A DNA stretch of 59,450 nucleotides from an uncultured Eubacteriales bacterium. GTDB lineage: Bacteria > Bacillota > Clostridia > Oscillospirales > Oscillospiraceae. A program made the translations under genes and the position numbers. The number at the start of each line of letters is the position of its first letter. The first letter of the stretch is position 1. Positions 34,442-43,223 of this stretch are shown here, in pieces. The notes below the pieces were generated by a model. The model was not told the DNA's origin and searched no databases. It saw nothing but the letters and a program-made list of their open reading frames with translations. The stretch spans positions 1 to 59,450 of the forward strand of contig CAUGSS010000016.1 in the NCBI GenBank assembly GCA_959602365.1. The letters run 5' to 3'.

Positions 34442-35437
34442 ATGAATCCCATTGTATTTCCCGGCCTTGGGCTGGAACTGCACATCCCGCGCGTGGCCTT
34501 TTCCATCTTTGGAAAAGATGTCTACTGGTACGGCATTATCATTGCCTTTGGCTTTCTGGTGGCCATCGCCTACTGCTACCGCTATGCGGGACAATTCGGT
34601 GTACCGAAAGACCGGATTTTTGATTTTATCATCTTTGCCGCCCCCGGCGGCATCATTGGCGCGCGCATCTACTATGTGCTGTTTTATCAATCCCTCTATC
34701 GCAATCCAGACGGCTCCTTCAACTGGGGGGAGACCGTTGCCATCTGGGACGGCGGTCTGGCCATCTATGGCGGTGTAATTGCCGCCGTCATTATCCTGCT
34801 TATTTTCTGTGCGGTTACCCGCATCAAATTCTGGGCCTTTGCCGACGTGGGGGCCTATGGCCTGTTCATCGGCCAGGCCATAGGCCGCTGGGGCAACTTC
34901 TGCAACCAGGAGGCCTATGGAGCGGAGACAACACTGCCCTGGCGGATGGGACTGACTGTGGCCGGGGAGTACATCGAGGTACATCCAACCTTCCTCTATG
35001 AATCCCTCTGGAATGTGATCGGCTTTGCCTTCGCCCACTTTGTACTGCGCAAGCACAGAAAATTTGACGGTGAAGTATTCCTGTTTTATCTCTCCTGGTA
35101 CGGGCTGGGCCGGATGTGGATCGAGGGCCTGCGCACGGACAGCCTCTATCTGTTCAATACGGGCATACGGGTATCCCAGCTGGTGGCAGGGCTGTGCTTT
35201 ATCATTGCCGGCGCGCTGCTGCTGGTTTTGGTCGTTAAATTGAAGCCGGACCCGGCGCGGCTGTATGTCAATCAGGTCGCAGCCCAAGCGGCGGAAGCCC
35301 AGGCGGAGGCATCGGTTCCTGAGTGTGCTGACGCAGATGCAGATGAAACGGCAGAACAGGAGAGCTCCAATCCGGCAGAAGAACCCCAGGGAAATGTAGA
35401 AATGGAGGGAGAACAACATGGCGGCAGTTCTGATTGA
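34442..35437 (+). CDS. lgt: Prolipoprotein diacylglyceryl transferase
   Basis: Integral membrane enzyme that adds diacylglycerol to the lipobox Cys of prolipoproteins. It has seven hydrophobic segments, WDGGLAIYGG and the Lgt signature GRWGNFCNQEAYG (catalytic Arg/Asn region), and RTDSLYLF near the C terminus of the core. The core ends near residue 265. A roughly 65-residue cytoplasmic tail rich in Ala and Glu follows (QAAEAQAEASVPECADADAD), longer than usual for Lgt. The 3' end overlaps folD by 20 bases. Confidence 0.94.
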   Translation: MNPIVFPGLGLELHIPRVAFSIFGKDVYWYGIIIAFGFLVAIAYCYRYAGQFGVPKDRIFDFIIFAAPGGIIGARIYYVLFYQSLYRNPDGSFNWGETVAIWDGGLAIYGGVIAAVIILLIFCAVTRIKFWAFADVGAYGLFIGQAIGRWGNFCNQEAYGAETTLPWRMGLTVAGEYIEVHPTFLYESLWNVIGFAFAHFVLRKHRKFDGEVFLFYLSWYGLGRMWIEGLRTDSLYLFNTGIRVSQLVAGLCFIIAGALLLVLVVKLKPDPARLYVNQVAAQAAEAQAEASVPECADADADETAEQESSNPAEEPQGNVEMEGEQHGGSSD

Positions 35438-36269
35438 CGGCAAGGCGTTGGCGGCCAAGTGCAAATCCCAGGTGGCAGAGCAGAGCAAATCGTTTCGATC
35501 CCGGCCTGGCCTGGCGGTGATTCTGGTGGGCGATAATCCTGCCTCCAAAGTCTATGTGGGCGGTAAGCGCCGGGATTGCGAGGAATGCGGCTTTTACAGC
35601 GAAGAGTTTGACCTGCCTGCCAACGCAGGCCAGAAGGCCCTGTTGGAGCTGGTGGACGCCTTGAACCAGCGGCCGGAAATCGACGGTATCCTCTGTCAGC
35701 TCCCGCTGCCGGAGGGCTACGATTACGACGAGCAGGAAGTGCTGCTGCATATTGATCCGGGCAAGGACGTGGACGCCTTCCATCCGGTCAATGTGGGCAA
35801 GATCATGATTGGCAATTATGATTTTCTGCCCTGTACGCCTGCCGGCGTTATGCGGATGCTGGACGCGTATGGCATTGATCCCGCCGGAAAGCACTGTGTC
35901 GTAGTGGGTCGTTCCAATATTGTGGGCAAACCCCAGGCTATGCTGCTGCTCCACAGGCATGCCACTGTCACTATCTGCCACTCCCGCACGCCAGATCTGG
36001 CCGCTGTCACCCGTCAGGCGGATATTCTGGTATCTGCGGTGGGGAAGGTAGGGTTGATTACCGCAGACATGGTGAAGCCGGGAGCGGTGGTCATCGACGT
36101 GGCCATGAACCGCAACGAGGCTGGAAAGCTGTGCGGCGACGTGGATTTTGCCGCTGTGTCCGAGGTGGCCTCCTACATCACCCCGGTGCCCGGCGGCGTA
36201 GGTCCCATGACCCGGGCGATGTTGATGGAGAATACCCTGACCGCCGCCCGGCTGCACGGGAAAGAGTAA
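35418..36269 (+). CDS. folD: Bifunctional methylenetetrahydrofolate dehydrogenase/cyclohydrolase
   Basis: Interconverts 5,10-methylene-, methenyl- and 10-formyl-tetrahydrofolate in one-carbon metabolism. The 283 residues carry the YVGGKRRDCEECGF active-site segment (K in the cyclohydrolase centre; the usual YVxxK), QLPLPEGY, and the NADP-binding GRSNIVGKP. The C-terminal PVPGGVGPMT is the family signature. ATG at 35418 follows GGAGGGA inside the end of lgt. Confidence 0.95.
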   Translation: MAAVLIDGKALAAKCKSQVAEQSKSFRSRPGLAVILVGDNPASKVYVGGKRRDCEECGFYSEEFDLPANAGQKALLELVDALNQRPEIDGILCQLPLPEGYDYDEQEVLLHIDPGKDVDAFHPVNVGKIMIGNYDFLPCTPAGVMRMLDAYGIDPAGKHCVVVGRSNIVGKPQAMLLLHRHATVTICHSRTPDLAAVTRQADILVSAVGKVGLITADMVKPGAVVIDVAMNRNEAGKLCGDVDFAAVSEVASYITPVPGGVGPMTRAMLMENTLTAARLHGKE

Positions 36270-36298
36270 AGCAAACGAAGCGCAGTGATTGCATTGAC

Positions 36299-36332
36299 AC
36301 AGCGCAGGGAAATATTTATTTCCCTGCGCTGT
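36299..36332. repeat. Long perfect hairpin after folD
   Basis: Near-perfect 16-base arms (36299-36314 with 36317-36332). There is no T-run after it on either strand, so it is not a classical terminator; it may protect the folD 3' end or act as a factor-dependent stop. Confidence 0.6.
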
Positions 36333-36345
36333 AGATTTGCCAAAC

Positions 36346-36390
36346 AGCGTCTCTTACCTTGACCGATTTGATATATGTCAAGGCGACGCT
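36346..36390. repeat. Interrupted inverted repeat upstream of polA
   Basis: AGCGTC (36346-36351) pairs with GACGCT (36385-36390), and inside it CTTGAC (36358-36363) pairs with GTCAAG (36377-36382). Function unknown. Confidence 0.5.
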
Positions 36391-36477
36391 TCTTCTTCGC
36401 TGGATGAGCGATAATCGGCTGCTTCATCTGCGTTCTCCCGGTGCACAGATGTATGAAAACCGGCTAGATAGGTGTGG

Positions 36478-36503
36478 TATTTTACAGTAAAATATGCTAT
36501 TCT
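36478..36503 (+). promoter_or_regulatory. Candidate polA operator and promoter
   Basis: TATTTTAC-A-GTAAAATA is a perfect odd-centre palindrome (36478-36494). Four bases later comes TATTCT (36498-36503) preceded by TGC, an extended -10. The palindrome therefore covers the spacer and -35 region of the only plausible polA promoter and could be a repressor or activator site. Confidence 0.5.
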
Positions 36504-36527
36504 AGTTGGTAACTATGGAAAGGCGGA

Positions 36528-39167
36528 ATGACTATGCTGCTGCTGGCCCTGGATGGAAACTCTATTGTAAACCGCGCCTTTTACGGTGTGCGGCCCCTGA
36601 CCACTCGTGATGGGCTGTATACAAACGCGATCTATGGCTTTTTGAATATCCTGCAAAAGCTCCTGGACGAGACCGACCCCGAAGCCCTGTGCGTCACCTT
36701 CGACAAAAAGGCCCCCACCTTCCGGCACCAGGCCTATGAGGCCTACAAGGGCACCCGAAAGCCCATGCCGGAGGAGCTGGCCATGCAGATGCCGGTGCTG
36801 CGGCAGGTGTTGGAGGCCATGAACATCCCGTACTATGAGCTGGACGGCTGGGAGGCCGATGATCTGCTGGGGACCATTTCGCGCCGCTGCGAGAGGGAAG
36901 GCTGGGACTGCGACATCGCCACAGGGGACAAGGACTCCCTCCAGCTCATCACCGACCACACCACCGTGAAGCTGGTGACCTCCCGGATGGGCCAGACCAG
37001 CTGGAAGGATATGACTCCTGAGGCGTTTCGGGAACAGTACGGTTTCGACCCTATCCATATGATCGACCTCAAGGGGCTGATGGGGGACACTTCGGATAAC
37101 ATCCCCGGGGTCAAGGGAGTCGGCGAGAAGACCGCCATGAACCTGATCCAGACTTACGGCAGCATCCAAACTCTCTATGAGAATTTTGACTCGGCCGACC
37201 TCAAAGGGGCGCTGCGCACCAAGCTGGATCAGGGCCGGGAGATGGCAAAGATGTCCTATGATCTGGCGACCATCCGCTGTGATGCGCCCATCGAGTTCAC
37301 CCCCCAGGACACCCTGCGCCGGGAGCCCAATCGCAAAGCGCTGTACACCCTGTTTCTCAAGCTTGAATTCACCAAGCTGATTGAGCGGTATCGTCTCTCT
37401 CCGGAGGAGCACTCCGCCGCAGAGTATCAGGATGCCGCACAGCCGGAACAAGTGGTCACCACAGCGCGTTGGGGCGAACTGTTCGCTGGGCTTCAGGCAG
37501 CGCCGGGCGTGGCGGTGCTGGTGCTGCCCGGCTTGGATGGTGTGGCGCTTCGGACGGAGGATACACTGGCCCTGCTGTTGGAAAACAGCTATGAGGGGGA
37601 GTTTGGGGATGTGCTGCGGGATGTGTTCGGCGGCAAACTGAAACTGGTTGCACACCGGGTCAAAGAGCTCACCCACAGCTTGCTCAGCGCCGGCTATCCA
37701 GCGGAAGGTTTTATCTTTGATACAGCCATTGCCGCCTATCTGCTCTCGCCTACGGACGGCAGTTATGATCTGACCAAACTGGGGATGACCTATTTTAACC
37801 GGGAGTTTGCCGATCCCAAGCTGTATAGTGAAGAGGACGCCTTTGCCCCGCTGGCAGACCAAGCGGCCGCAATAGCCGCCTGGAGCTCTCATACCAGCCT
37901 GATTGCCGCCCTTTGGAAGGAATTATCCCCCAAAATCCACGATTTAGGGATGGATAAACTGCTCTATGAGCTGGAATTGCCCCTGTGCCGGGTGTTGGCA
38001 GAGATGGAACTGTCCGGTGTCTATATTGACCGCCAGGCGCTGCAATCGTTCGGGGTTATGCTCAGCGAGAAAATTGATGAAACCCAGGCGGCGATTTACG
38101 AGCTGGCCGGCGGAGAATTCAACATCAATTCCACAAAACAGTTGGGGGAAGTGCTCTATGAGCGGCTTCAGCTGCCCGCACTGAAAAAGACAAAGCGGGG
38201 GTACTCCACCAACGCCGATGTGTTGGAAAAGCTGCGGCCCTATCATCCAATCGTGGATCAGATTTTAGAGTATCGAAAGTACACGAAGCTGAAAAGCACC
38301 TATGTGGATGGCCTGGAAAAGGAGATTGCCCCGGATGGGCGTATCCATACCTTTTTCCAGAATACTGTCACCGCGACAGGACGGCTGTCCTCCACTGAGC
38401 CCAACCTGCAAAATATTCCGGTGCGCACTCCGCTGGGGGCGGAAATGCGCAAGATGTTTTTGGCCCAGGAGGGCAGGGTGCTGGTGGATGCGGACTATTC
38501 CCAGATTGAGCTGCGGCTGCTTGCCCACATTGCCGGTGATGAAGCCATGCAGCAGGGATTCCGCACCGGGGCGGATATTCATGCCATCACGGCCTCCCAG
38601 GTGTTCGGTGTGCCGCTGGAACAGGTTACCAAACAGATGCGTTCGGCAGCGAAAGCGGTAAACTTCGGCATTGTCTACGGCATTTCGGAATTTTCCCTGG
38701 CCGGGGATATTGGGGTCTCTCTCCAGGAGGCAAAGGAGTATATGACCCGTTACTTTGCAAAGTACTCCGGCGTGCGCCGCTATCAGAAAGAGGTTGTGGA
38801 ACAGGCCAAGCGGGATGGATATGTATCCACGCTGATGGGACGCCGCCGTTGGCTGCCCGAGCTGAAATCTTCTAACTACAATCTGCGCTCCTTTGGGGAG
38901 CGGGTCGCGTTGAATATGCCGATCCAGGGCACTGCGGCCGATATTATCAAGCAGGCTATGCTGGCCGTCTGGCGCCGACTGAAGGAGGAGGGGTTGGCGG
39001 GGAAGCTGATCCTCCAGGTGCACGATGAACTGATCGTGGAGTGCCCGGCGGCGGAAGGAGACCGCATCGCAGAGATTCTGGAAGAAGAGATGGAACATGT
39101 GGCAGAGCTGACGGTTCCCCTTGTGGCTGAGGCCCATGTGGGCAAAAGCTGGGCGGATGCCCATTAA
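36528..39167 (+). CDS. polA: DNA polymerase I
   Basis: Repair and Okazaki-fragment polymerase of 879 residues. The 5'-3' exonuclease domain is at about 1-290 (LMGDTSDNIPGVKGVGEKTA). The middle 3'-5' exonuclease-like domain lacks the DxE and other metal ligands, so proofreading is predicted to be absent, as in other Firmicutes. The polymerase domain has motif A DYSQIELRLLAHI (about 655), motif B RSAAKAVNFGIVYG and motif C VHDE (about 831). ATG at 36528 or 36534; AAGGCGG precedes. The polA product is normally essential-like in Clostridia. Confidence 0.96.
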   Translation: MTMLLLALDGNSIVNRAFYGVRPLTTRDGLYTNAIYGFLNILQKLLDETDPEALCVTFDKKAPTFRHQAYEAYKGTRKPMPEELAMQMPVLRQVLEAMNIPYYELDGWEADDLLGTISRRCEREGWDCDIATGDKDSLQLITDHTTVKLVTSRMGQTSWKDMTPEAFREQYGFDPIHMIDLKGLMGDTSDNIPGVKGVGEKTAMNLIQTYGSIQTLYENFDSADLKGALRTKLDQGREMAKMSYDLATIRCDAPIEFTPQDTLRREPNRKALYTLFLKLEFTKLIERYRLSPEEHSAAEYQDAAQPEQVVTTARWGELFAGLQAAPGVAVLVLPGLDGVALRTEDTLALLLENSYEGEFGDVLRDVFGGKLKLVAHRVKELTHSLLSAGYPAEGFIFDTAIAAYLLSPTDGSYDLTKLGMTYFNREFADPKLYSEEDAFAPLADQAAAIAAWSSHTSLIAALWKELSPKIHDLGMDKLLYELELPLCRVLAEMELSGVYIDRQALQSFGVMLSEKIDETQAAIYELAGGEFNINSTKQLGEVLYERLQLPALKKTKRGYSTNADVLEKLRPYHPIVDQILEYRKYTKLKSTYVDGLEKEIAPDGRIHTFFQNTVTATGRLSSTEPNLQNIPVRTPLGAEMRKMFLAQEGRVLVDADYSQIELRLLAHIAGDEAMQQGFRTGADIHAITASQVFGVPLEQVTKQMRSAAKAVNFGIVYGISEFSLAGDIGVSLQEAKEYMTRYFAKYSGVRRYQKEVVEQAKRDGYVSTLMGRRRWLPELKSSNYNLRSFGERVALNMPIQGTAADIIKQAMLAVWRRLKEEGLAGKLILQVHDELIVECPAAEGDRIAEILEEEMEHVAELTVPLVAEAHVGKSWADAH

Positions 39168-39194
39168 ATATGGTGCTGCAAAGGAGAAATGAGT

Positions 39195-39701
39195 ATGAGT
39201 GAATGGACCCGTGTCACCGGAAGTATTCCGGCCGGTGCGCCGGTGCGCTATAAGCTGGTCCCTATGTCCCGGGATAACGTGGGACAGATTGCCGATATTG
39301 AACAGGAGTGTTTTTCCCACCCCTGGAGCAGGCGGATGCTGGAGGAGGAGCTGGATAACCTTTCAGCCTCCTTTATCGCTGCCCAGGCGGAGGACGGTAC
39401 CATCCTGGGGTATGCAGGGCTTACTGTGGTGTTGGACGAGGGTTATATCAATAATATCGCTGTCCGGGAGGAATACCGCAAACAGGGCATTGCCTCGGCG
39501 CTGCTGGATGTTTTTGTGCGTTTTGCCCAGGCGCATCAATTGGCCTTCCTGACCCTGGAGGTACGGGCCTCCAATTCCGCTGCGATTGCGCTCTATCAGA
39601 AGCACGGTTTCGAGCGGGTAGGAGAACGGAAAAACTATTATGAAGCGCCCAAAGAGGATGCCATTCTGATGACCCGGACATTTAAGAAGGTGGAAGCATG
39701 A
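39195..39701 (+). CDS. rimI: Ribosomal-protein-alanine N-acetyltransferase RimI
   Basis: GNAT acetyltransferase of 168 residues. The acetyl-CoA loop is in VREEYRKQGIASALLD; NSAAIALYQKHGFERVGERKNYY is the RimI C-terminal signature. There is a 20-residue N-terminal extension before the fold. Starting at ATG 39195 puts AAGGAG at 8 bases; ATG at 39189 is too close. It overlaps tsaD by 4 bases, the common rimI-tsaD arrangement; tsaB and tsaE are absent nearby. Confidence 0.88.
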   Translation: MSEWTRVTGSIPAGAPVRYKLVPMSRDNVGQIADIEQECFSHPWSRRMLEEELDNLSASFIAAQAEDGTILGYAGLTVVLDEGYINNIAVREEYRKQGIASALLDVFVRFAQAHQLAFLTLEVRASNSAAIALYQKHGFERVGERKNYYEAPKEDAILMTRTFKKVEA

Positions 39702-40711
39702 TCATTCTCGCAGTGGAGTCCTCCTGTGATGAGACTGCGGTGGCGGTGGTGCGGGACGGCAGAGAAGTGTTGTCTGACGCCATCATCTCCCAGATTGAGA
39801 TGCATAAGATCTACGGCGGTGTTGTCCCCGAGATTGCCTCCCGCAAGCATCTGGAGGCGGTGAGCCTGTTGGCTGACCGGGCGATTCGAGAGGCCGGGGT
39901 ACGGCGCTCCGACCTGGATGCTGTGGCCGCTACATGTGCCCCGGGGCTGATCGGTGCGGTGCTGGTGGGGGTTAATTTTGCCAAGGCTGCGGCCTGTGCT
40001 CTGGATGTTCCGTTTATTCCGGTGCATCATATCCGGGGACATATTGCGGCCAATTACATCACCTATCCGGAATTGGAGCCGCCCTTTGCCGCGCTGTGTG
40101 TGTCCGGCGGCAATACCCTCATCGTAGATGTGCGGGATTACACGGATATGCATTTGATGGGGGCCAGCCGGGATGACGCGGCGGGGGAGTGCTTTGACAA
40201 GGTGGCCAGAGTGCTGGGCATCGGCTATCCCGGGGGAGCTCCCATGGACAGACTGGCCCAGGGCGGAGATGACAGCAAGTATGAGCTGCCCCGCAGCCAT
40301 GTCACCGACGCTCCGCTGGATATGTCCTTTTCCGGCCTGAAGACAGCTGCGCTGAACTTGATACACAACGCAAACCAAAAAGGAGAGGCGCTGGACCTGC
40401 CGTCTTTTGCGGCCTCCTTTGCCGCGGCGATCAGCGACACCCTGGTGCCCCGGATCGATCAAGCAGCTCGGGAGCTGGGATACGGCAAGATTGTGGCCGC
40501 CGGCGGAGTGGCTGCAAACACGCGGATCCGGCGGGATCTGACCACACTGTGCGAAAAGCGAGAATATCGTCTCTATCTGCCGCAGCTCAGTCTCTGCGGC
40601 GATAACGCCGCTATGATCGGATGCCAGGGGTTCTATGAGTATCAGGCGGGAGTGCGGGGAAGTTTGGCTCAAAATGGTTTTGCCAATATGGATATCGGCA
40701 GCGCATTTTGA
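39698..40711 (+). CDS. tsaD: tRNA threonylcarbamoyladenosine biosynthesis protein TsaD
   Basis: Catalyses transfer of threonylcarbamoyl to A37 of ANN-decoding tRNAs, with TsaB and TsaE. Length is 337. The metal-binding HIRGH (HxxxH) is near residue 110, with ESSCDETAVAVV at the N terminus and the ASKH-fold nucleotide motifs CVSGGNTLI and VAAGGVAANTRIR. It is coupled to rimI by ATGA. Confidence 0.96.
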   Translation: MIILAVESSCDETAVAVVRDGREVLSDAIISQIEMHKIYGGVVPEIASRKHLEAVSLLADRAIREAGVRRSDLDAVAATCAPGLIGAVLVGVNFAKAAACALDVPFIPVHHIRGHIAANYITYPELEPPFAALCVSGGNTLIVDVRDYTDMHLMGASRDDAAGECFDKVARVLGIGYPGGAPMDRLAQGGDDSKYELPRSHVTDAPLDMSFSGLKTAALNLIHNANQKGEALDLPSFAASFAAAISDTLVPRIDQAARELGYGKIVAAGGVAANTRIRRDLTTLCEKREYRLYLPQLSLCGDNAAMIGCQGFYEYQAGVRGSLAQNGFANMDIGSAF

Positions 40712-40730
40712 TATAAGGCATGATAGTCAT

Positions 40731-40980
40731 AACCACCGGCTAAGCCGGAGGCTTGAGTAGGCCCTATAAGGGCCTATTACCGGCATGCGTCTCAAGACGC
40801 ACTGAATTTTATTTCACTCGCATCACTTGCCCCACAGCCCGTAAACGGGCAGACGCTGTTCTAACGAAAGCTTTCCTTCACTGATAATTTGCTGTTAGCG
40901 GCTCGCTTCGCTCGATGCTTGAAGCTAAAGCTTTTCTACGGGGCACCTCCACCGGCTGAGCCGGTGGTTTCCCTACTCAA
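40731..40980. mobile_element. Transposase-less IS200/IS605-like hairpin element
   Basis: About 250 bases with no gene but five strong short-loop hairpins: 40736-40748 (CCGGCT-A-AGCCGG), 40758-40776 (TAGGCCCT-ATA-AGGGCCTA), 40787-40800 (GCGTCT-CA-AGACGC), 40837-40850 (GCCCGT-AA-ACGGGC) and 40949-40967 (CCACCGGCT-G-AGCCGGTGG). The outermost hairpins share the CCACCGGCT-AGCCGG core, like the imperfect palindromic ends that Y1/HUH TnpA recognises in IS200/IS605 elements, and the right end reads CTACTCAA. TnpA and TnpB are absent, so it would be a passenger element (PATE-type). Nothing is interrupted: it lies between the converging tsaD and dap operon. Confidence 0.7.
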
Positions 40981-41017
40981 TAAAAGGACCTGTGATGTAT
41001 AAACATCACAGGTCCTT
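40980..41017 (-). terminator. Terminator of the asd-dap operon
   Basis: Perfect 15-base stem (40984-40998 with 41003-41017) with a four-base loop. On the minus strand it is followed by TTATTG-type T-rich sequence. Confidence 0.7.
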
Positions 41018-41047
41018 GCTTTACCAGGAATTGAGTATGGCGGGTTT

Positions 41048-41533
41048 TCAGAAGTGCACTTCCTCGGGTTCCACGCCAAATCCCTTTCGCATGACCGCCA
41101 AGGCCTCGCCCAGGTCATGGGCACTGACCAAAATGGAAATATCCACATCCGAAGTCGTCACCAGCATAATCTGGATGCTGGCTTCCGAGAGCAGGGAGAA
41201 CACCTTGGCCGCCACCCCCGGGGTGTTGACCATGCCGGCGTCATAGAAGGCAATTTTGCTGTTGCCGGGCAAAATCTCCGGAGAAAGATGGTTCTCCTTG
41301 CCGCTGAGCTGTCCCAAAAGGGTCAACACCACACCCAGATCCCGGTCGGAAACAGTAAAGCTCAACCGGACCGAGCCGCCCTGAGGAGCCGTCTGGGAGA
41401 TCATATCCACATTGATACCCTGCGCCGCAAAGGCGGTCAAGATCTGAGAGACGGTTTTACCGCCGGGCAGCGTAGAGAGGGTAATGAGGGTAATCTCATT
41501 GGCATAAGAAATTTTTGTAATCTTTTGTTCCAT
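41048..41533 (-). CDS. ACT-domain protein, aspartokinase regulatory-type
   Basis: A 161-residue protein made of two ACT domains (about 12-75 and 90-160; the second holds VAAKVFSLLSEASIQIMLVTTSDVDISILV). It resembles the regulatory C-terminal half of aspartokinase but has no kinase domain, so it is an orphan regulatory subunit. Last gene of the lysine operon. It could sense an end product such as lysine or threonine; target unknown. Confidence 0.8.
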   Translation of the reverse strand: MEQKITKISYANEITLITLSTLPGGKTVSQILTAFAAQGINVDMISQTAPQGGSVRLSFTVSDRDLGVVLTLLGQLSGKENHLSPEILPGNSKIAFYDAGMVNTPGVAAKVFSLLSEASIQIMLVTTSDVDISILVSAHDLGEALAVMRKGFGVEPEEVHF

Positions 41534-41549
41534 GACCAGACCCTCTCCT

Positions 41550-42311
41550 TTACCGCTCTTCCACCAACATTGACATATCGTAGATCCCCGGCTTGGTGAC
41601 CCCGGCCAGGAACTTGGCTGCCTTGACGGCGCCGTTTGCGAAGATTTCCCGGCTCATGGCGGTGTGCTTGATTTCAATGATCTCGTCCCGGCCGGCAAAC
41701 ATAATCTCGTGGACGCCAACAATGGTACCGCCCCGCATTGCACTGATACCGATCTCTTTCTTTTCACGGCTCTGGCGGACGCTGTGGCGCTCATAAATAT
41801 ATTCCGGCTGGAAGTTTAATGCGCTTGCGGCGGCATCGGCGATCATCAGAGCTGTGCCGCTGGGGGCGTCTACCTTGCGGTTGTGGTGCTTTTCCACAAT
41901 TTCGATATCGTAACTGTCCCCCAAAACGGCGGCCGCCTTTTTTACCAATTCCAACAGCACGTTGATGCCCAAAGACATGTTTGCGCTGCGGAAGATGGGC
42001 ACCGACTGACTGGCGCGCTCAATTTGGGCAATCTGCTCGTCGGAGTAGCCTGTGGTGGCCAGAACCAGCGGGATTTTGCGCTCGGTGGCAAAGGACAAAA
42101 GTCCGTCCAGTGCGGCAGGGCTGGAAAAATCAATAACTGCATCTGCCTCCCCGGTAAAATTTGCAGGGGAGACATAGATGGGATAATCCCGGCTATCCTG
42201 GGTTATGTCAAAACCGGCCACCACTGTGACCTCAGGATCCCCAGCGCAGATGTTTTCCACCACCCGGCCCATATGGCCGTTGCAGCCTGAAATGATAATC
42301 TTTTGTGCCAT
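41550..42311 (-). CDS. dapB: 4-hydroxy-tetrahydrodipicolinate reductase
   Basis: Reduces HTPA to tetrahydrodipicolinate with NAD(P)H in DAP/lysine synthesis (253 residues). ISGCNGHMGRVV is the N-terminal cofactor motif; EKHHNRKVDAPSGTA is the DapB signature holding the catalytic His and Lys. It is 11 bases downstream of dapA. Confidence 0.95.
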   Translation of the reverse strand: MAQKIIISGCNGHMGRVVENICAGDPEVTVVAGFDITQDSRDYPIYVSPANFTGEADAVIDFSSPAALDGLLSFATERKIPLVLATTGYSDEQIAQIERASQSVPIFRSANMSLGINVLLELVKKAAAVLGDSYDIEIVEKHHNRKVDAPSGTALMIADAAASALNFQPEYIYERHSVRQSREKKEIGISAMRGGTIVGVHEIMFAGRDEIIEIKHTAMSREIFANGAVKAAKFLAGVTKPGIYDMSMLVEER

Positions 42312-42321
42312 GGCAGCTGCC

Positions 42322-43218
42322 TCAGTTTTTCAGGGAAATCCCGTGGGCGGTGAGCACTTCCCGCAGCGCCACATGATGCTCGGGGGTCATCTCACACAGG
42401 GGCAGCCGCAGATTGCCGCTGCACAGCCCCATCATCTCCATCGCAGCCTTGACGGGAATGGGATTGACTTCCATAAACAGAGCGTTGCACAGATCAATGG
42501 TCTCAATCTGGATTTTGGCAGCTTCCTCAAACTTGCCGTCCAGGCAGAGGTGGCTCATTTGGACCATGACTTCGGGAAGAATATTGCTCACCACGGAGAT
42601 CACGCCCTTTGCGCCCAGGCTCATCATGGGCACCACCTGATCGTCGTTGCCGGACCAGATATAGAAGTCATCGCCGCAGCGCTTTCTGGTCTCGGTGATG
42701 AGGGCGAAGTTGCCGCTGGCCTCCTTGACCCCGCAGATGTTGGGGTGCTTGGAGAGCTGCTCGTAGGTGGCGGCGGTGAAGGAACAGCCGGTACGGGAGG
42801 GGACGTTATAGAGGATAATGGGGGTGTGCACCCGGTCGGCCACAAACTCGTAGTGCCGGATCAGTCCCAGCTGGGTTGCCTTGTTATAATAGGGGGTGAC
42901 CATCAGCAGAGCGTCTGCCCCGGCGGCCTCAGCGTGCTGGGCCAGCATCAGGGCGGCGGCAGTGTCATTGCTTCCGGCACCGGCCACAACCTTGACCCGA
43001 CCGGCCACCTTCTTGATGCAGTACTCCACCGTTTCCATATGTTCTTCCAGAGACTGGGTGGCAGATTCGCCGGTTGTGCCGCAGACACAGATGGCGTCAG
43101 TGCCGGCAGCGATCTGCATCTCGATCAGCTTGCCGAACTGGTCAAAGTCCACTTTGTTGTTGTCGGAAAAAGGGGTGACAATGGCGACACAGGCGCCGGT
43201 AAAGACGGGTTCACGCAT
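42322..43218 (-). CDS. dapA: 4-hydroxy-tetrahydrodipicolinate synthase
   Basis: Condenses pyruvate with aspartate semialdehyde. The 298 residues include the Tyr of YNVPSRTG, the Schiff-base Lys of CGVKEASGN and the CGTTGE motif (CVCGTTGESAT). ATG at 43218 follows GGAAAGGAATT; an open-frame extension to 43254 has no ribosome site. It starts 5 bases after asd. Confidence 0.95.
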   Translation of the reverse strand: MREPVFTGACVAIVTPFSDNNKVDFDQFGKLIEMQIAAGTDAICVCGTTGESATQSLEEHMETVEYCIKKVAGRVKVVAGAGSNDTAAALMLAQHAEAAGADALLMVTPYYNKATQLGLIRHYEFVADRVHTPIILYNVPSRTGCSFTAATYEQLSKHPNICGVKEASGNFALITETRKRCGDDFYIWSGNDDQVVPMMSLGAKGVISVVSNILPEVMVQMSHLCLDGKFEEAAKIQIETIDLCNALFMEVNPIPVKAAMEMMGLCSGNLRLPLCEMTPEHHVALREVLTAHGISLKN

Positions 43219-43223
43219 GGCAA

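Noticed and set aside
33053..35548. Long minus-strand open frame across yfmF, yfmH, lgt and folD
   Set aside because: Shadow of four well-supported plus-strand genes in a GC-rich sequence; its translation has no domain.
36299..36332. Intrinsic terminator after folD
   Set aside because: The hairpin is strong but neither side has a T-run; kept only as a repeat.
40712..41047. CRISPR array in the hairpin-rich gap
   Set aside because: The palindromes have different sequences and lengths; there are no direct repeats with regular spacing and no cas genes.
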